This document shows, piece after piece, positions 42,658-51,520 of a stretch of DNA of 52,567 nt (within the stretch, counting starts at the first letter, position 1; each line of letters begins with the position of its first letter). Made by a program: the position numbers and the translations under genes. The stretch covers positions 1 through 52,567 of the forward strand of contig NZ_JXQQ01000061.1 in NCBI RefSeq assembly GCF_000834655.1. Reading direction: 5' to 3'. The notes beneath the pieces were generated by a model. The model worked only from the letters and a program-made list of their open reading frames with translations, did no database searches and had not been told where the DNA came from. This stretch comes from Variovorax paradoxus (GTDB lineage Bacteria > Pseudomonadota > Gammaproteobacteria > Burkholderiales > Burkholderiaceae_C).

Positions 42658-43629
42658 TCAGTCGAGACTGATGCCGGTGTCGGTCACGATGCGGCGCCAC
42701 GCCGCGATATCGTCGAGCCAGAGTTGCTCGAATGACGCGCGGCTCATCGCCCCCTGCTCGAAGACCAGGGGCTCCAGCGCCTCTTGAACCGGCGGCTCTT
42801 TCAGCGCGGCCTGGAGCGCCGTCTCCAGTCGCATCAGTTCGGCGACCGGCGTGCGCGCAGGCGCAAAGAGCGCGCACCAGCTCTCGGTGGTGAACGGCAC
42901 CTGGGCTTCTGCCAGCGCGGGCACCTTCGGCAGCGCCGCGAGCCGCGTCGTCCCGGAAATGGCCAGCGGCACCAGCTTGCCTTCGCGCAGCGGCGCGATC
43001 GCACCGGCCGTATCGCTGATGCCCAGCAACAGACGTTCGCCGAGCAGGTCTCGCATCATCTGCGCGACGCTTTGATAAGGCACATGCGTCAGGTCGATGC
43101 CGGCCTGAAGGCGGATCGCTTCGACGAGCAGATGGCCGCCCGAGCCGGTGCCCCACGAGCCGTAGGCCAGCGGTGCCGGTGCGGCGCGCGCGGCATCGAT
43201 GAGCCCGGACAGCGAGCGGACCCGCAACGAGGGGTGCGCCACCAGCACCAGCCGGCTGCTGCAGATGCGTCCCACGGCCGCGAAATCCCGCTCGGGCCGG
43301 TATGGCAACCGGGGGAACAGGCTGGCTGCGATCGCATGGGTGGCACTGGTGCCCAGCAGCAGCGTCCGGCCGTCCGGCGGCGCATGTGCCACCTGGATGC
43401 CGGCGCGCTGACCCGTGGCACCGGCGATGTTGATCACCACGACCGTGGCGCCGAGCAGCCGGCCGAGCGACGGCGCGAGGACGCGGCCCAGCGTATCCAG
43501 GGACCCTCCCGCAGGAAAGGGAACGACCAGCCGCACAGTCGCAGGCGCATCCGCTGCATGGATTCGGCTGACGGAAAGCGCCGCGAGCGCGCCGCCCAGC
43601 ACCGCGCGTCTCGAGAGGCTGCTGCTCAT
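42658..43629 (-). CDS. Bug-family substrate-binding protein 2
   Basis: 323 residues. The signal sequence (SLSRRAVLGGALAALSVSRIHA) includes twin arginines but lacks a full Tat consensus. Core motifs: VRLVVPFPAGGSLDTLGR, VVINIAGATGQRAGI, YGSWGTGSGGHLL, HVPYQSVAQMMRDLLGE and VPALAEAQVPFTTE. It is a periplasmic receptor of the tripartite tricarboxylate transporter family, without membrane-subunit genes nearby. It is divergent from the giant multi-domain kinase and next to the regulators, so it could act as a ligand-sensing input to them, as BctC does for its two-component system in Bordetella; here that is only inference from position. Confidence 0.93.
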   Translation of the reverse strand: MSSSLSRRAVLGGALAALSVSRIHAADAPATVRLVVPFPAGGSLDTLGRVLAPSLGRLLGATVVVINIAGATGQRAGIQVAHAPPDGRTLLLGTSATHAIAASLFPRLPYRPERDFAAVGRICSSRLVLVAHPSLRVRSLSGLIDAARAAPAPLAYGSWGTGSGGHLLVEAIRLQAGIDLTHVPYQSVAQMMRDLLGERLLLGISDTAGAIAPLREGKLVPLAISGTTRLAALPKVPALAEAQVPFTTESWCALFAPARTPVAELMRLETALQAALKEPPVQEALEPLVFEQGAMSRASFEQLWLDDIAAWRRIVTDTGISLD

Positions 43630-43734
43630 GTCGTGATTCCTTCGTGGCCATGGCCTCATGCAACTGCTGCGGCAATGGAAAGCTCTGGTGCATTGCCCCG
43701 CCAAAGGTGACGTGCGAGCGCTGCGCGGTAGATA

Positions 43735-43746
43735 ATTAATATTAAT
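43735..43746. promoter_or_regulatory. A/T-only palindrome ATTAATATTAAT
   Basis: Perfect 12-base palindrome in a 15-base A/T-only island, striking in GC-rich DNA. It sits in the 250-base divergent region between Bug receptor 2 and the giant kinase, so it may be a promoter element or operator serving either. Confidence 0.45.
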
Positions 43747-43879
43747 CGCGCCAGCCTCACGAACGCTTGTGGCAATGGTCGCGCCAACGCTCAGTGCGTG
43801 GTCGATGCGCTTCGCGCCGCACCGAACACTTGCTGGATCCGCTTCATTAGTCACGGCTCCCGGACGACGAATTCCGCAG

Positions 43880-46800
43880 ATGAACCGGCTCTACTGGCTC
43901 GACACCGATGACGATGGTCCTTCTCCCGAAGTGTTGTGGGAAGACGGCGAGCGCAGGTTTTTCAGGGTTCGGCGCAAGGGGCCCGACGGCACGAGGAACG
44001 AGCGCATCGTCGTGCTCCTCGAGCCGCAGCGCGCAACACCGGACGGCGCCGCTCGCCTGGCCCACGAGTTCGCACTGAGAGAGTTTCTGGACGCCGCGTG
44101 GGCGTTGCGGCCGCTGGAACTGGTGCAGGACCGCGAACTGACCCTGCTCGTGCTCGAGCACCACGAGGGCCAGCCGCTGGATCGGCTGATGGCGCAGCCG
44201 CTCGACGTCGACCGCTTCCTGCGCCTGGCCATCTCCCTGTCGGAGGCACTCGGCCGTCTGCACGAACGCGGCCTCGTCCACAAGGACCTGAAACCGACCC
44301 ATGTGTTCGTCGACGCGGCCGATGAAGCGCGCCTCACCGGCTTCGGCATCGCATCGATGCTGCCGCGCGAGCACCAGGCACCTGCGCCGCCCGAAGTCAT
44401 TGCCGGCACGCTGGCCTACATGGCACCGGAGCAGACCGGGCGGACAAACCGGTCGATCGACTCGCGAAGCGATCTCTATTCGCTGGGCATCGTGCTCTAC
44501 CAGATGGTGACCGGCTCGCTGCCGTTCCAGGCATCGGACCCGTTGGAGTGGGTTCACTGCCACATCGCACGCCAACCGGTGGCGCCTCGCGAGCGGATCG
44601 CGGGCATCCCGTCGCAGGTGTCGGACATCGTGATGAAGCTGCTGGCCAAGACGCCGGAGGAGCGCTACCAGACGGCCGCCGGCGTGGCGCACGACCTGCG
44701 TCGATGCATGGCCGACCGTCAAGCCGGCGCCGAAGGCGATGCCTTTGCGCTGGGCGAGCAGGACCAACCGGACCGGATCGTGATTCCCGAGCGGCTCTAC
44801 GGGCGCGCTGCGGAAATCCAGGCCCTGCTGTCCTCCTTCGACGAAGTGGCTGCGACCGGCACCCCCGCGCTGGTGCTCATCGCCGGCTACTCCGGCATCG
44901 GCAAATCGTCGGTCGTGAACGAGTTGCGCAAGGTGCTCGTTCCGCCGCGCGGGCTGTTCGCATCGGGCAAGTTCGATCAGTACAAGACCGACATTCCGTA
45001 CGCAAGCTGCGCGCTTGCGTTCCAAAGCCTCGTCCATCCGCTGCTGGGCAAGCCGGAAGCAGAGCTGCGTTCGTGGCGCGAGGCCCTGTCGCAGGCGCTG
45101 AGCCCGAATGCCTCGCTGCTGCTGGACCTGGTGCCGGAACTGAAGCTGGTTCTGGGCGAGCAGCCACCCGTCATCGACCTGCCCGTGCAGGATGCGCAGC
45201 GGCGCTTCCACCTCGCCGTGCGGCGCTTCATCGGCGTTTTCGCCAGGCGTGAACACCCATTGGCGCTGTTTCTCGACGACCTGCAGTGGCTCGACGTGGC
45301 AACGCTCGATCTGCTGGTGAATCTCCTGACGGCAGGCGACCTGCCGCACCTGCTGTTGATCGGCGCCTACCGCGACAACGAGGTGACTGCGCAGCATCCG
45401 TTGGCCGAGCGGCTGGTCGCGCTGCGCGAGGACGGCGCCATCGTGCGCACCATCACCCTGTCGCCGCTCGTGGCGGACGACCTGCACCAGCTGGTCGCCG
45501 ACGCGCTTCACACCACGCGCGATCTGGTGCGCCCGCTGGCCGACCTGGTGCAGCGCAAGACCGCAGGCAATCCGCTGTTCGCCGTCCAGTTCCTCGATTC
45601 GCTGGCCGACGAGGGGCTCCTCGCGTTCCATCACACCGCGGCCCGCTGGTCCTGGGACGAAGAACGCGCGCTGGCCAAGGGCTTCGCCGACAACGTGGTG
45701 GACCTGATGGTGCGCAAGCTCGGCCGCCTGTCGACCGGCACCCGGCAAACATTGCAGCGGCTCGCCTGCCTGGGGCACGGCGGGGAGACGGCCACGATCG
45801 CGATCGTCTGCGGCATACCGGCGCAGGCGGTGGAGGCTCAGTTGTGGGACGCCCTGAACCAGGAACTCATCCAGTACACCGAGGGCGCTTACCGCTTTGC
45901 CCATGACCGCGTCCAGGAGGCTGCCTACTCCCTGATACCGCAGGCGTTGCGCGCGCATCTCCATCTGGACATCGGCCGTCGCCTGCTGGCACACACGCCC
46001 GCGGAGCGGCAGAAGGAAGCCGTCTTCGAGCTCGTCAACCAACTCAATCGTGGCGCGTCGCTGATCGGCACGCCGCAGGAGCGCGAGCGGCTCGCAGAAC
46101 TCAACCTCCTTGCGGGCAAGCGTTCCAAGGCATCGACGGCCTACGCCTCTGCGCTGGATTACTTCAGGACGGGCGCGGCCTTGCTGCAGGAGGAGGGCGG
46201 CGAGCGGCGCGACGAACTGTCGTTCGCGCTCGCGCTGGCGCAGGCCGAGTGCGAATTCCTCACGGGGGAGATGGCCGCCGCAGAGGCGCACCTGGAAGCG
46301 ATTGCCTCGAGCGCGGCGAATCCGATCGATCGCGCCACGGTCGCCTGCCTTCGCATCGACCTCTACACCACGCTCGACCAGAGCGACCGCGCGGTGGAGG
46401 TCTGCCTTCTCTACCTGCGCCAACTGGGCATCGCGTGGTCCGCCCACCCCGCGGAAAGCGAGTCGCGGCGCGAGTACGAGCGGATGTGGTCGCTGCTCGG
46501 CGATCGCGAGATCGAAACGCTGATCGACTCGCCCTTGATGAGCGACCCGCAACACATCGCCACGCTGGACGTCCTCACCAAGGCGCTGGTGCCCGCATCG
46601 TTCACCGATGCCAATCTGTTCTCGCTGTTTCTCTGGCACATGGTCAACCTGAGCCTGCAGCACGGCAACACCGACGCCTCATGCCAGGCCTACGGCCATA
46701 TCGGCAGGATCGCGGGGCCGCGTTTCGGCAACTACAAGGCCGGCGTCCGTTTCGCCAGGCTCGGCTTCGACCTGGTCGAAAAGCGCGGGCTCAAGAGATT

Positions 46801-49399
46801 CGAGGCCCGCACCTACCTGGGCTACGCCGTCTCCAGCGCAGCGTGGACCCATTACCGCGTGGCGCGAGACCTGTTGCGGCATGCATTCGCCGTTGCGCAC
46901 GCCACCGGCGATCTCACCTACGCAGCCTTTTCCCGGCATCACCTGGTGGCGAACCTGCTCGCCGTGGGCGATCCGCTGGAGGACGTGCAGCGCGAGGCCG
47001 AGCAAAGCCTGGACTTCGCGCGCAAGGCTCGTTTCGGGCTCGAAAGCGACGTCGTCGCGGTGCAGCTCGCGCTCGTTCGCACGCTCCGCGGCGCCACGCC
47101 GACTTTCGGCACCTTCGACGGCGCGCACTTCGACGAGCGCGAGTTCGAGCGCCGTGTGTCGGGCGACCCTCGCCTGGGCTTCGCCGCCTGCTGGTACTGG
47201 ATTCGCAAGCTGCAGGCGCGCTTTCTTGCCGGCGACCATGCGGCGGCGCTCGAGGCATCGTCGAACGCGCAGCGTCTCCTTTGGACGCCGCCGGCCTTCT
47301 TCAGGACGGCGGAAGCGCATTTCTATGGTGTGCTGAGCCGCGCAGCCGCCTGCGATCCCGCGGCCCCCGCGCAGTTCCGGGAGCATCTGGACGCCCTGAC
47401 GGCGCACCACGCGGAGCTCGTGGAATGGGCCGAGAACTGCCCGGAGAACTTCCAGAACCGCGCCGCCCTGGTCGGTGCCGAAATCGCTCGCCTGGAGGGC
47501 CGCGAACTCGAAGCCGAACGCCTGTACGAATCGGCCATCCGGTCGGCGCGCGAACACGGCTTCATGCACAACCAGGCGATCGCGGCGGAACTGGCCGCGC
47601 GCTTTCACGCGGCCCGCGGCTTCGACACCATCGCCGGGGCCTACCTGCGCGACGCCCGGCACTGCTACCTCCAATGGGGCGCCCTGGGCAAGGTCAGGCA
47701 GCTCGACGAGCGATACCCCTATCTGCGCCACGAGGTGCGCGCCGATCCAGCCGCCATGGGGCAGACGCCGTTCGATCGCCTCGACCTGGCCACCGTGCTC
47801 AAGGTCTCGCGCGCGGTATCGGCCGAGATCGACCTCGACAAGCTGATCGCCACCGTCATGCGGCTGGGCCTGGAGCATGCGGGCGCGCAACGGGGCCTGC
47901 TGATCCTGCCGCACGGTGACGGCTACCGCATCGAGGCCGAAGCCACGGCCGACGTCGGCGGTGTGGCGGTGGACCTGCGGCATGCGGACATCACAGCCGC
48001 GCACCTGCCGGCCTCGGTGCTGCATTTCGTTCTTCGCGCCAAGGAAAGCGTCTTGCTGCAGGACGCGCTGGAGCAAGGCCCGTTCTCGGACGACGACTAC
48101 ATGCGCCGCAACCGCGCCCGCTCGATGCTGTGCCTGCCGCTGCTCAAGCAGATGCGGCTCGTGGGTGTGATCTACCTGGAGAACAACCTGACGCCCGGCG
48201 CCTTCGCACCGGCCCGGCTTGCCCTGCTGGAGCTGCTCGCGTCGGAGGCAGCGATTTCCCTGGAGAACGCTCGCCTCTACCGCGACCTGCAGGAGCGCGA
48301 GGGCAGGGTGCGGCGGCTCTTCAACTCGAACATCATCGGCATCTTCACCTGGAACCTGGACGGCCGAATCCTCGACGCCAACCGCGCCTTCGGCCAGATC
48401 CTGGGATACGACGAGGACGACCTGGCCTCCGGACGCATGCGCTGGCGGGACATCATGCCGCCCTCGTGGGACGAGAACGACGACCAGATCATGAGAACGC
48501 TGCAGGCCACCAACGTCGTGGCCCCGTTCGAGGGCGAGTACATCAGGAAGGATGGCAGCTCGGTGCCCGTGCTGATCGGCATCGCGCTCTTCGACGGGAC
48601 GCCACAAGAAGGCGTCGCCTTCGTGCTGGACCTGACCGACCGCAAGAAGGCCGAGCAGGCCGCCCGGGACAGCGAACGTCGATTCCACGACGTGGAGCTC
48701 AAGCTGCTGGATGCGAACCGGGTCGCGAGCATCGCGCAGCTGTCGGCGTCGATCGCGCACGAAATCAACCAGCCGCTCTCGGGCATCATCACCAACGCAG
48801 GCACGGGCCAGCGCATGCTGAATGCCGATCCCCCCAACATCGACGGCGCGCGCGAAACCATCCGGCGCACGCTGCGCGACGGGAACCGGGCCGCGGATGT
48901 GATCGCGCGACTGCGGGCGCTCTTCGGCAACGGCGACCTGTCCCCGGAGCCGATGAACCTGAACGACGCCATGCGGGAAGTCGTGGGCATGCTCTCGGCC
49001 GATCTCGAGAGAAACAAGGTTGTCCTCGAACTGGGCCTCGACGAGAGCCTGCCGGCGGTCTCGGCCGTTCGCATCCAGCTGCAGCAGGTGGTGCTGAACC
49101 TGATCCGCAATGCCTCGGAGGCCATGGCCGACGTGCACGATCGCCCGCGCCGCCTGGCGATCACCACGGCCCTGGCGCCCGACGGCCATGTGCGGGTGAG
49201 CGTCCAGGACGCGGGCGTGGGCGTGGACACCCAGGACCAGCACAGGATCTTCGACGCGTTCTATTCGACCAAGACCGCCGGCATGGGCGTGGGCCTGTCG
49301 GTCAGCCGCTCGATCGTCGAGCGGCACAACGGCCGGCTGTGGACCGAGCCGAACGACCGGCACGGAGCGACTTTCCTGTTCTCGGTGCCTGTCGGATAG
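43880..49399 (+). CDS. trifunctional Ser/Thr-kinase-like / AAA ATPase / GAF-PAS sensor histidine kinase
   Basis: 1839 residues, no membrane helix. Residues 1-280: protein-kinase-like fold with LVHKDLKPTHVFVD (HKD for HRD), LTGFGIAS in place of DFG, GTLAYMAPEQTGR and DLYSLGIVLYQMVTG. I cannot find a glycine-rich loop or VAIK lysine. Residues about 315-620: ATPase with Walker A AGYSGIGKSS near 334 and Walker B ALFLDDLQWLD near 464. Residues 620-1290: helical TPR-like region. GAF 1300-1467, PAS 1477-1590, HisKA with SIAHEINQPLSGII (His near 1628), HATPase to the end (NLIRNASEAM; GMGVGLSVS). The ATG at MNRLYW was taken; an upstream ATG would add 37 residues. The transmitter is paralogous to that of the six-PAS kinase. 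Confidence 0.93.
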   Translation: MNRLYWLDTDDDGPSPEVLWEDGERRFFRVRRKGPDGTRNERIVVLLEPQRATPDGAARLAHEFALREFLDAAWALRPLELVQDRELTLLVLEHHEGQPLDRLMAQPLDVDRFLRLAISLSEALGRLHERGLVHKDLKPTHVFVDAADEARLTGFGIASMLPREHQAPAPPEVIAGTLAYMAPEQTGRTNRSIDSRSDLYSLGIVLYQMVTGSLPFQASDPLEWVHCHIARQPVAPRERIAGIPSQVSDIVMKLLAKTPEERYQTAAGVAHDLRRCMADRQAGAEGDAFALGEQDQPDRIVIPERLYGRAAEIQALLSSFDEVAATGTPALVLIAGYSGIGKSSVVNELRKVLVPPRGLFASGKFDQYKTDIPYASCALAFQSLVHPLLGKPEAELRSWREALSQALSPNASLLLDLVPELKLVLGEQPPVIDLPVQDAQRRFHLAVRRFIGVFARREHPLALFLDDLQWLDVATLDLLVNLLTAGDLPHLLLIGAYRDNEVTAQHPLAERLVALREDGAIVRTITLSPLVADDLHQLVADALHTTRDLVRPLADLVQRKTAGNPLFAVQFLDSLADEGLLAFHHTAARWSWDEERALAKGFADNVVDLMVRKLGRLSTGTRQTLQRLACLGHGGETATIAIVCGIPAQAVEAQLWDALNQELIQYTEGAYRFAHDRVQEAAYSLIPQALRAHLHLDIGRRLLAHTPAERQKEAVFELVNQLNRGASLIGTPQERERLAELNLLAGKRSKASTAYASALDYFRTGAALLQEEGGERRDELSFALALAQAECEFLTGEMAAAEAHLEAIASSAANPIDRATVACLRIDLYTTLDQSDRAVEVCLLYLRQLGIAWSAHPAESESRREYERMWSLLGDREIETLIDSPLMSDPQHIATLDVLTKALVPASFTDANLFSLFLWHMVNLSLQHGNTDASCQAYGHIGRIAGPRFGNYKAGVRFARLGFDLVEKRGLKRFEARTYLGYAVSSAAWTHYRVARDLLRHAFAVAHATGDLTYAAFSRHHLVANLLAVGDPLEDVQREAEQSLDFARKARFGLESDVVAVQLALVRTLRGATPTFGTFDGAHFDEREFERRVSGDPRLGFAACWYWIRKLQARFLAGDHAAALEASSNAQRLLWTPPAFFRTAEAHFYGVLSRAAACDPAAPAQFREHLDALTAHHAELVEWAENCPENFQNRAALVGAEIARLEGRELEAERLYESAIRSAREHGFMHNQAIAAELAARFHAARGFDTIAGAYLRDARHCYLQWGALGKVRQLDERYPYLRHEVRADPAAMGQTPFDRLDLATVLKVSRAVSAEIDLDKLIATVMRLGLEHAGAQRGLLILPHGDGYRIEAEATADVGGVAVDLRHADITAAHLPASVLHFVLRAKESVLLQDALEQGPFSDDDYMRRNRARSMLCLPLLKQMRLVGVIYLENNLTPGAFAPARLALLELLASEAAISLENARLYRDLQEREGRVRRLFNSNIIGIFTWNLDGRILDANRAFGQILGYDEDDLASGRMRWRDIMPPSWDENDDQIMRTLQATNVVAPFEGEYIRKDGSSVPVLIGIALFDGTPQEGVAFVLDLTDRKKAEQAARDSERRFHDVELKLLDANRVASIAQLSASIAHEINQPLSGIITNAGTGQRMLNADPPNIDGARETIRRTLRDGNRAADVIARLRALFGNGDLSPEPMNLNDAMREVVGMLSADLERNKVVLELGLDESLPAVSAVRIQLQQVVLNLIRNASEAMADVHDRPRRLAITTALAPDGHVRVSVQDAGVGVDTQDQHRIFDAFYSTKTAGMGVGLSVSRSIVERHNGRLWTEPNDRHGATFLFSVPVG

Positions 49400-49517
49400 G
49401 CAGGCGACGACAGCGCGTTGCACCGGATGCGGCGCAACACCTTCGTCCAATAGACCGGCCCCGGGGTCGTCTGGTGTGATTCCCGTCCTTCATCCAAGGA
49501 ATCGCAAGGACTCGCCC

Positions 49518-50858
49518 ATGACCCTCTCTTCATCCCTCACCCGGCGCGACTTCGTTGCCGGTTCGACCACCGCGCTTTCGGTCGGCTCGCTCGCATTTGC
49601 CGCACCGTCCGTGCAGGCGCAGAAGGCGCCCAGCGATGTGCCCGGCGGCGGCGAAGGCAGCAAGCCCGCAACCCACGGCAAGGAAGCCATCCGGCCGTTT
49701 CGCGTGCTCTTTCCGAACGGCGACCTGACGGACCTGCGGCGGCGCATCAAGGCCACCAAGTGGCCCTCGCGCGAAACCGTCGACGATGCATCGCAAGGCG
49801 TTCAGCTCGCCACCATGCGCGAGCTTGCCCGCCATTGGCAGACGCATTACGACTGGCGCAAGTGCGAGGCGAAGCTCAACGCCTGGCCGCAGTTCATGAC
49901 CGAGATCGACGGCGTGGACATTCATTTCATTCATGTCCGCTCCACGCATCCGAAGGCCTTGCCGGTCATCGTCACGCATGGATGGCCGGGCTCGGTCATC
50001 GAGCAGCTCAAGATCATCGGCCCCCTCACCAACCCGACGGCCCACGGCGGGTCGGCGGCGGATGCGTTCGACGTGGTGATTCCCTCGCTGCCCGGCCACG
50101 GCTTCTCGGGAAAGCCGACGACCACGGGCTGGGACCCGGTGCGCATCGCGCGCGCATGGGTGGTGCTCATGAAGCGCCTGGGCTATACCAGGTACGTTGC
50201 GCAGGGCGGAGACTGGGGCAACGCGGTCACCGAACAGATGGCGCTGCTGACGCCGCCAGGGCTCGTGGGCATCCACACCAACATGCCGGCGACCATTCCC
50301 GACGACATTGCCAAATCGCTCGGCGCCGGCGGCCCGCCGCCGACCAACCTCTCGGCCGACGAGAAGTACGCATACGACCAGCTGGACACCTTCTACAAGC
50401 ACGGGCTGGCCTATGCCCAGGAAATGGGCAATCGCCCGCAAACGCTGTACGGCATCGAGGACTCGCCGGTCGGCCTGGCCGCCTGGATGCTGGACCACGA
50501 TGCGCGCAGCTACTCGCTCATCGCGCGGGTCTTCGCCGGCCAGACCGAGGGGCTCACGCGGGACGACATCCTGGACAACGTCACGCTCTACTGGCTCACG
50601 AACACCGCCGTGTCCTCGGCGCGCCTCTACTGGGAGAGCAAGCTGCCGTTCTTCGCACCCAAGGGGGTTACCCTGCCGGTGGCGGTGAGCGCCTTCCCCG
50701 ACGAGATCTACACGGCCCCGCGCAGCTGGGCGGAGCGTGCGTATCCGAAGCTCGTGCACTACAACAGGCTTTCCAAGGGCGGGCACTTTGCCGCATGGGA
50801 ACAGCCGCAGGTGCTGGCGGCCGAGATGCGTGCGGGGTTCCGGTCGCTGCGGGGATAG
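49518..50858 (+). CDS. epoxide-hydrolase-like alpha/beta hydrolase, Tat-exported
   Basis: 446 residues. The twin-arginine signal is LTRRDFVAGSTTALSVGSLAF, with cleavage near VQA. An epoxide hydrolase N-terminal domain follows (IRPFRVLFPNGDLTDLRRRI; WQTHYDWRKCEAKLNAWPQF). The alpha/beta core has the oxyanion HGWPGS, the DVVIPSLPGHGFSG strand-loop, the nucleophile elbow QGGDWGN (Asp nucleophile) and the catalytic His in KGGHFAAWEQP. These features match microsomal-type epoxide hydrolases; many bacterial relatives have unknown substrates. AAGGA lies 7 bases before the ATG. A bidirectional terminator follows. Confidence 0.92.
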   Translation: MTLSSSLTRRDFVAGSTTALSVGSLAFAAPSVQAQKAPSDVPGGGEGSKPATHGKEAIRPFRVLFPNGDLTDLRRRIKATKWPSRETVDDASQGVQLATMRELARHWQTHYDWRKCEAKLNAWPQFMTEIDGVDIHFIHVRSTHPKALPVIVTHGWPGSVIEQLKIIGPLTNPTAHGGSAADAFDVVIPSLPGHGFSGKPTTTGWDPVRIARAWVVLMKRLGYTRYVAQGGDWGNAVTEQMALLTPPGLVGIHTNMPATIPDDIAKSLGAGGPPPTNLSADEKYAYDQLDTFYKHGLAYAQEMGNRPQTLYGIEDSPVGLAAWMLDHDARSYSLIARVFAGQTEGLTRDDILDNVTLYWLTNTAVSSARLYWESKLPFFAPKGVTLPVAVSAFPDEIYTAPRSWAERAYPKLVHYNRLSKGGHFAAWEQPQVLAAEMRAGFRSLRG

Positions 50859-50880
50859 CAGCCTTCCATCGAGCCAAAGA

Positions 50881-50919
50881 AAAATCCCGGGTGCCGGCAA
50901 CGACACCCGGGATTTTTTT
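50881..50919. terminator. bidirectional Rho-independent terminator
   Basis: A perfect 10-base stem ATCCCGGGTG / CACCCGGGAT with a 10-base loop (CCGGCAACGA), preceded by four to five A and followed by seven T. It ends the hydrolase gene on + and, read on -, the repeat-bearing exported protein gene that converges on it. Confidence 0.92.
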
Positions 50920-50929
50920 CGACGCCCGA

Positions 50930-51337
50930 TTACTTGCCGCCGTAGTTGTCGTTGAACGACGGCAGTTCCCCGGCCTTGTTTTCCCTTGCCACCTCCGCGC
51001 GGCTCGCCTTGCGGCCTGCCGAGCGCTCCGCGCGCGAGAGCTTGGCGGTGGGTTCGGGGATCGGGTCTCCTTCGCCGGGCATGAAGGTGCGCGCGGCTTC
51101 CACGCCACCCGGCTTGCGGGCCTGGCGCGCAGCGGCGCGATCGGCCTTCGATGCCTTCGCCTTCGGCTCGGGGATCGGGTCGCCCTCGCCGGGCATGAAG
51201 TTGCGCGCGGCTTCCACGCCCTCGGCCTTGCGTTCGGCGCGCACGGCGCCCTTGTCGGCCGGCTGTGGCTGGGCGTGGACGTTGAGGGCCAGGATCTGTG
51301 CACCGACCAGGGCGCACGTGGACAGAAGCAATTTCAT
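50930..51337 (-). CDS. exported protein with two 38-residue repeats
   Basis: 135 residues. A signal peptide (MKLLLSTCALVGAQILALNVHA/QP) is followed by two tandem repeats beginning VEAAR(N/T)FMPGEGDPIPEP and continuing with a highly basic and acidic, Ala-rich helix (KAKASKADRAAARQARKPGG). The C-terminus is GELPSFNDNYGGK. The start was set at the ATG with AAGGAG at 7 to 8 bases and a proper signal peptide. The repeats are alike at DNA level (114-base offset). I know of no function; an unstructured, charged periplasmic protein is the best description. A TACC-TT-GGTA palindrome lies about 140 bases upstream. Confidence 0.8.
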   Translation of the reverse strand: MKLLLSTCALVGAQILALNVHAQPQPADKGAVRAERKAEGVEAARNFMPGEGDPIPEPKAKASKADRAAARQARKPGGVEAARTFMPGEGDPIPEPTAKLSRAERSAGRKASRAEVARENKAGELPSFNDNYGGK

Positions 51338-51476
51338 TTTCAAACTCCTTAACTTGAGAAAAACAAGGCACCGTTCGATGCCCCGGGATGGGTCGTGCTG
51401 CTTGCGCGCATCTGCGCACGCCAAGTCATGAAATCAGAAAGCCCTGGTCGCGCCTATTGAACGTTGGTGTAGGAGA

Positions 51477-51486
51477 TACCTTGGTA
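51477..51486. promoter_or_regulatory. palindrome TACC-TT-GGTA
   Basis: Ten-base palindrome about 140 bases before the start of the repeat-bearing exported protein. Read on - it is TACCAAGGTA, one base away from the TACCAAAGTA core upstream of the histidine kinase at 11529 and related to the 16-bp sites in the signalling island. Confidence 0.35.
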
Positions 51487-51520
51487 GGGGGTGCTTGTTT
51501 CGCGGCCCGACGCCGCCGCT

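Noticed and set aside
46679..49450. A 923-codon open frame antisense to the giant kinase
   Set aside because: Composition typical of antisense frames in GC-rich DNA; the sense strand carries intact GAF, PAS and kinase motifs.
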